The notes under the pieces are model-generated. The model saw only the letters and a program-made list of their open reading frames with translations, did not search any database and was not told the DNA's origin. Shown piece after piece: positions 7,467 to 7,941 of a stretch of 7,941 nt of DNA. The stretch is from contig PAXM01000004.1 of NCBI GenBank assembly GCA_002714485.1, positions 95,271-103,211 on the forward strand, read 5' to 3'. Position numbers and translations under genes: made by a program. The stretch's first letter is position 1. Each line of letters begins with the position of its first letter. This DNA is from Acidimicrobiaceae bacterium. GTDB lineage: Bacteria > Actinomycetota > Acidimicrobiia > Acidimicrobiales > MedAcidi-G1.

Positions 7467-7941
7467 ATGAAGGTCGACGACGACACTCAAAAGGCGCTCC
7501 TGCTGTTCAACCGGCGCGCCGAAGCTGCCGAGGCGGCCAAGGCCACGGAACGGCGACTTGCCAAAGCCACCAAGGCCAAGGACGAGGCGGCCGAGGCACT
7601 CAAGCGCGCCCAGGACGGTGGCGGCGGGGCACAGGCGGTCAGCGAGGCGGAGGCCACCTGGCGAGAGGCCGTCGACACTTGGCAGCGCCTACGCGACGGC
7701 GAGGAAGTCCCGGAGCAGAAAGCAACTCCTGCTGGAGGGGAGCCCACAGAGGAACCCGCCGACGACAAACCCGACAACGACGACGACGCACCGGCTACTG
7801 CCCCCGACGAGGAACCCGCACAAGAACCCACCGACGACAAACCCGACAACGACGACGACGCGCCGGCTGCTGCCCCCGACGAGGAACCCGCACAAGAACC
7901 CACCGACGACAAACCCGACAACGACGACGACGCACCGGCTG
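7467..7941 (+). CDS. Unrecognised protein: charged helix plus acidic Pro/Asp/Glu repeats, 3' end missing
   Basis: I do not recognise this gene. The 158 visible codons have no stop, so the protein continues past the window. Residues 1-80 are rich in Ala, Lys, Glu and Arg (for example AEAAEAAKATERRLAKATKA), with a short Gly run near residue 53, and end in TWREAVDTWQRLRDGEE. This suggests two or more amphipathic helices, possibly a small coiled coil. From about residue 93 the chain changes abruptly to repeats with Pro, Asp and Glu and hardly any hydrophobic side chains apart from Ala, and should be intrinsically disordered. Each full 24-residue unit has 10 acidic residues and one Lys. No signal peptide or membrane segment is visible in this part, so the visible region looks cytoplasmic. 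The start rests on the GGAGG site 4 bases upstream. The opposite-strand open frames here are mirror images of the repeats. Real expression is likely, function is unknown. Confidence 0.8.
   Translation, partial: MKVDDDTQKALLLFNRRAEAAEAAKATERRLAKATKAKDEAAEALKRAQDGGGGAQAVSEAEATWREAVDTWQRLRDGEEVPEQKATPAGGEPTEEPADDKPDNDDDAPATAPDEEPAQEPTDDKPDNDDDAPAAAPDEEPAQEPTDDKPDNDDDAPA
7743..7941 (+). repeat. In-frame 72-bp tandem repeats, three copies visible
   Basis: Copy 1 (7743-7802) is a 60-bp short form. Copy 2 (7803-7874) is a full 72-bp unit encoding PDEEPAQEPTDD followed by KPDNDDDAPAAA. Copy 3 (7875-7941) is cut by the window edge. Copies 2 and 3 differ at one position in 67 compared bases (GCG against GCA, silent). 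Copy 1 shares a 36-base block exactly with copy 3. The period is a multiple of 3, so copy-number change would keep the reading frame. The array probably continues to the right of the window. Confidence 0.92.

Noticed and set aside
7487..7921. Ser/Gly-rich repetitive open frame on the minus strand
   Set aside because: It is the reverse complement of the acidic repeats. Its repetition is explained by the + strand gene, which has a strong ribosome binding site.
1..7941. CRISPR arrays, insertion sequences, tRNA or rRNA genes, defence cassette
   Set aside because: No spaced repeats, transposase motifs, terminal inverted repeats or RNA-gene signatures were seen. The only tandem repeat is coding, and the AddAB-like pair has the normal repair architecture.

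Overview
The window is GC-rich DNA (mid-60s percent by eye, not counted). All five genes run left to right on the + strand with almost no space between them. Coding style, an F420-type luciferase-like oxidoreductase, an actinobacterial-style AddB-like nuclease, GTGA gene overlap and a leaderless-looking promoter all point to Actinomycetota. A member of the Acidimicrobiia is my best guess, but this is inference and no rRNA or tRNA is present to settle it.

Positions 1-5501 hold a DNA break-processing pair. The first gene is cut at the left edge. It is AddB-like, with the end of a degenerate UvrD-type motor followed by a PD-(D/E)XK nuclease of the iron-sulfur type. The second gene overlaps it by 4 bases. 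It is an AddA-like protein with all the superfamily 1 helicase motifs intact and its own C-terminal PD-(D/E)XK nuclease. Together they should form one heterodimeric helicase-nuclease that resects double-strand breaks for RecA loading, as AddAB, RecBCD or AdnAB do.

A perfect 20-bp palindrome lies across the stop codon of the AddA-like gene. It is followed by a TAnnnT -10-like element 7 bases before the next ATG. This looks like the boundary between two transcription units. Positions 5540-7372 hold a CitE/CLYBL-like CoA ester lyase and an F420-type luciferase-like monooxygenase, 27 bases apart and probably co-transcribed. Their substrates cannot be read from the sequence.

After a 94-base gap, a strong Shine-Dalgarno site opens a gene with no recognised family. 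It encodes a charged, Ala-rich helical N-terminus followed by very acidic Pro/Asp/Glu repeats of 24 residues. The repeats are almost identical at the DNA level and run off the right edge.

Most of the window is ordinary housekeeping sequence, and I see no clear undescribed multi-gene system. The points most worth a second look are the acidic tandem-repeat protein, the loss of one expected iron-sulfur cysteine in the AddB-like protein, and the palindrome/promoter junction at 5492-5542.
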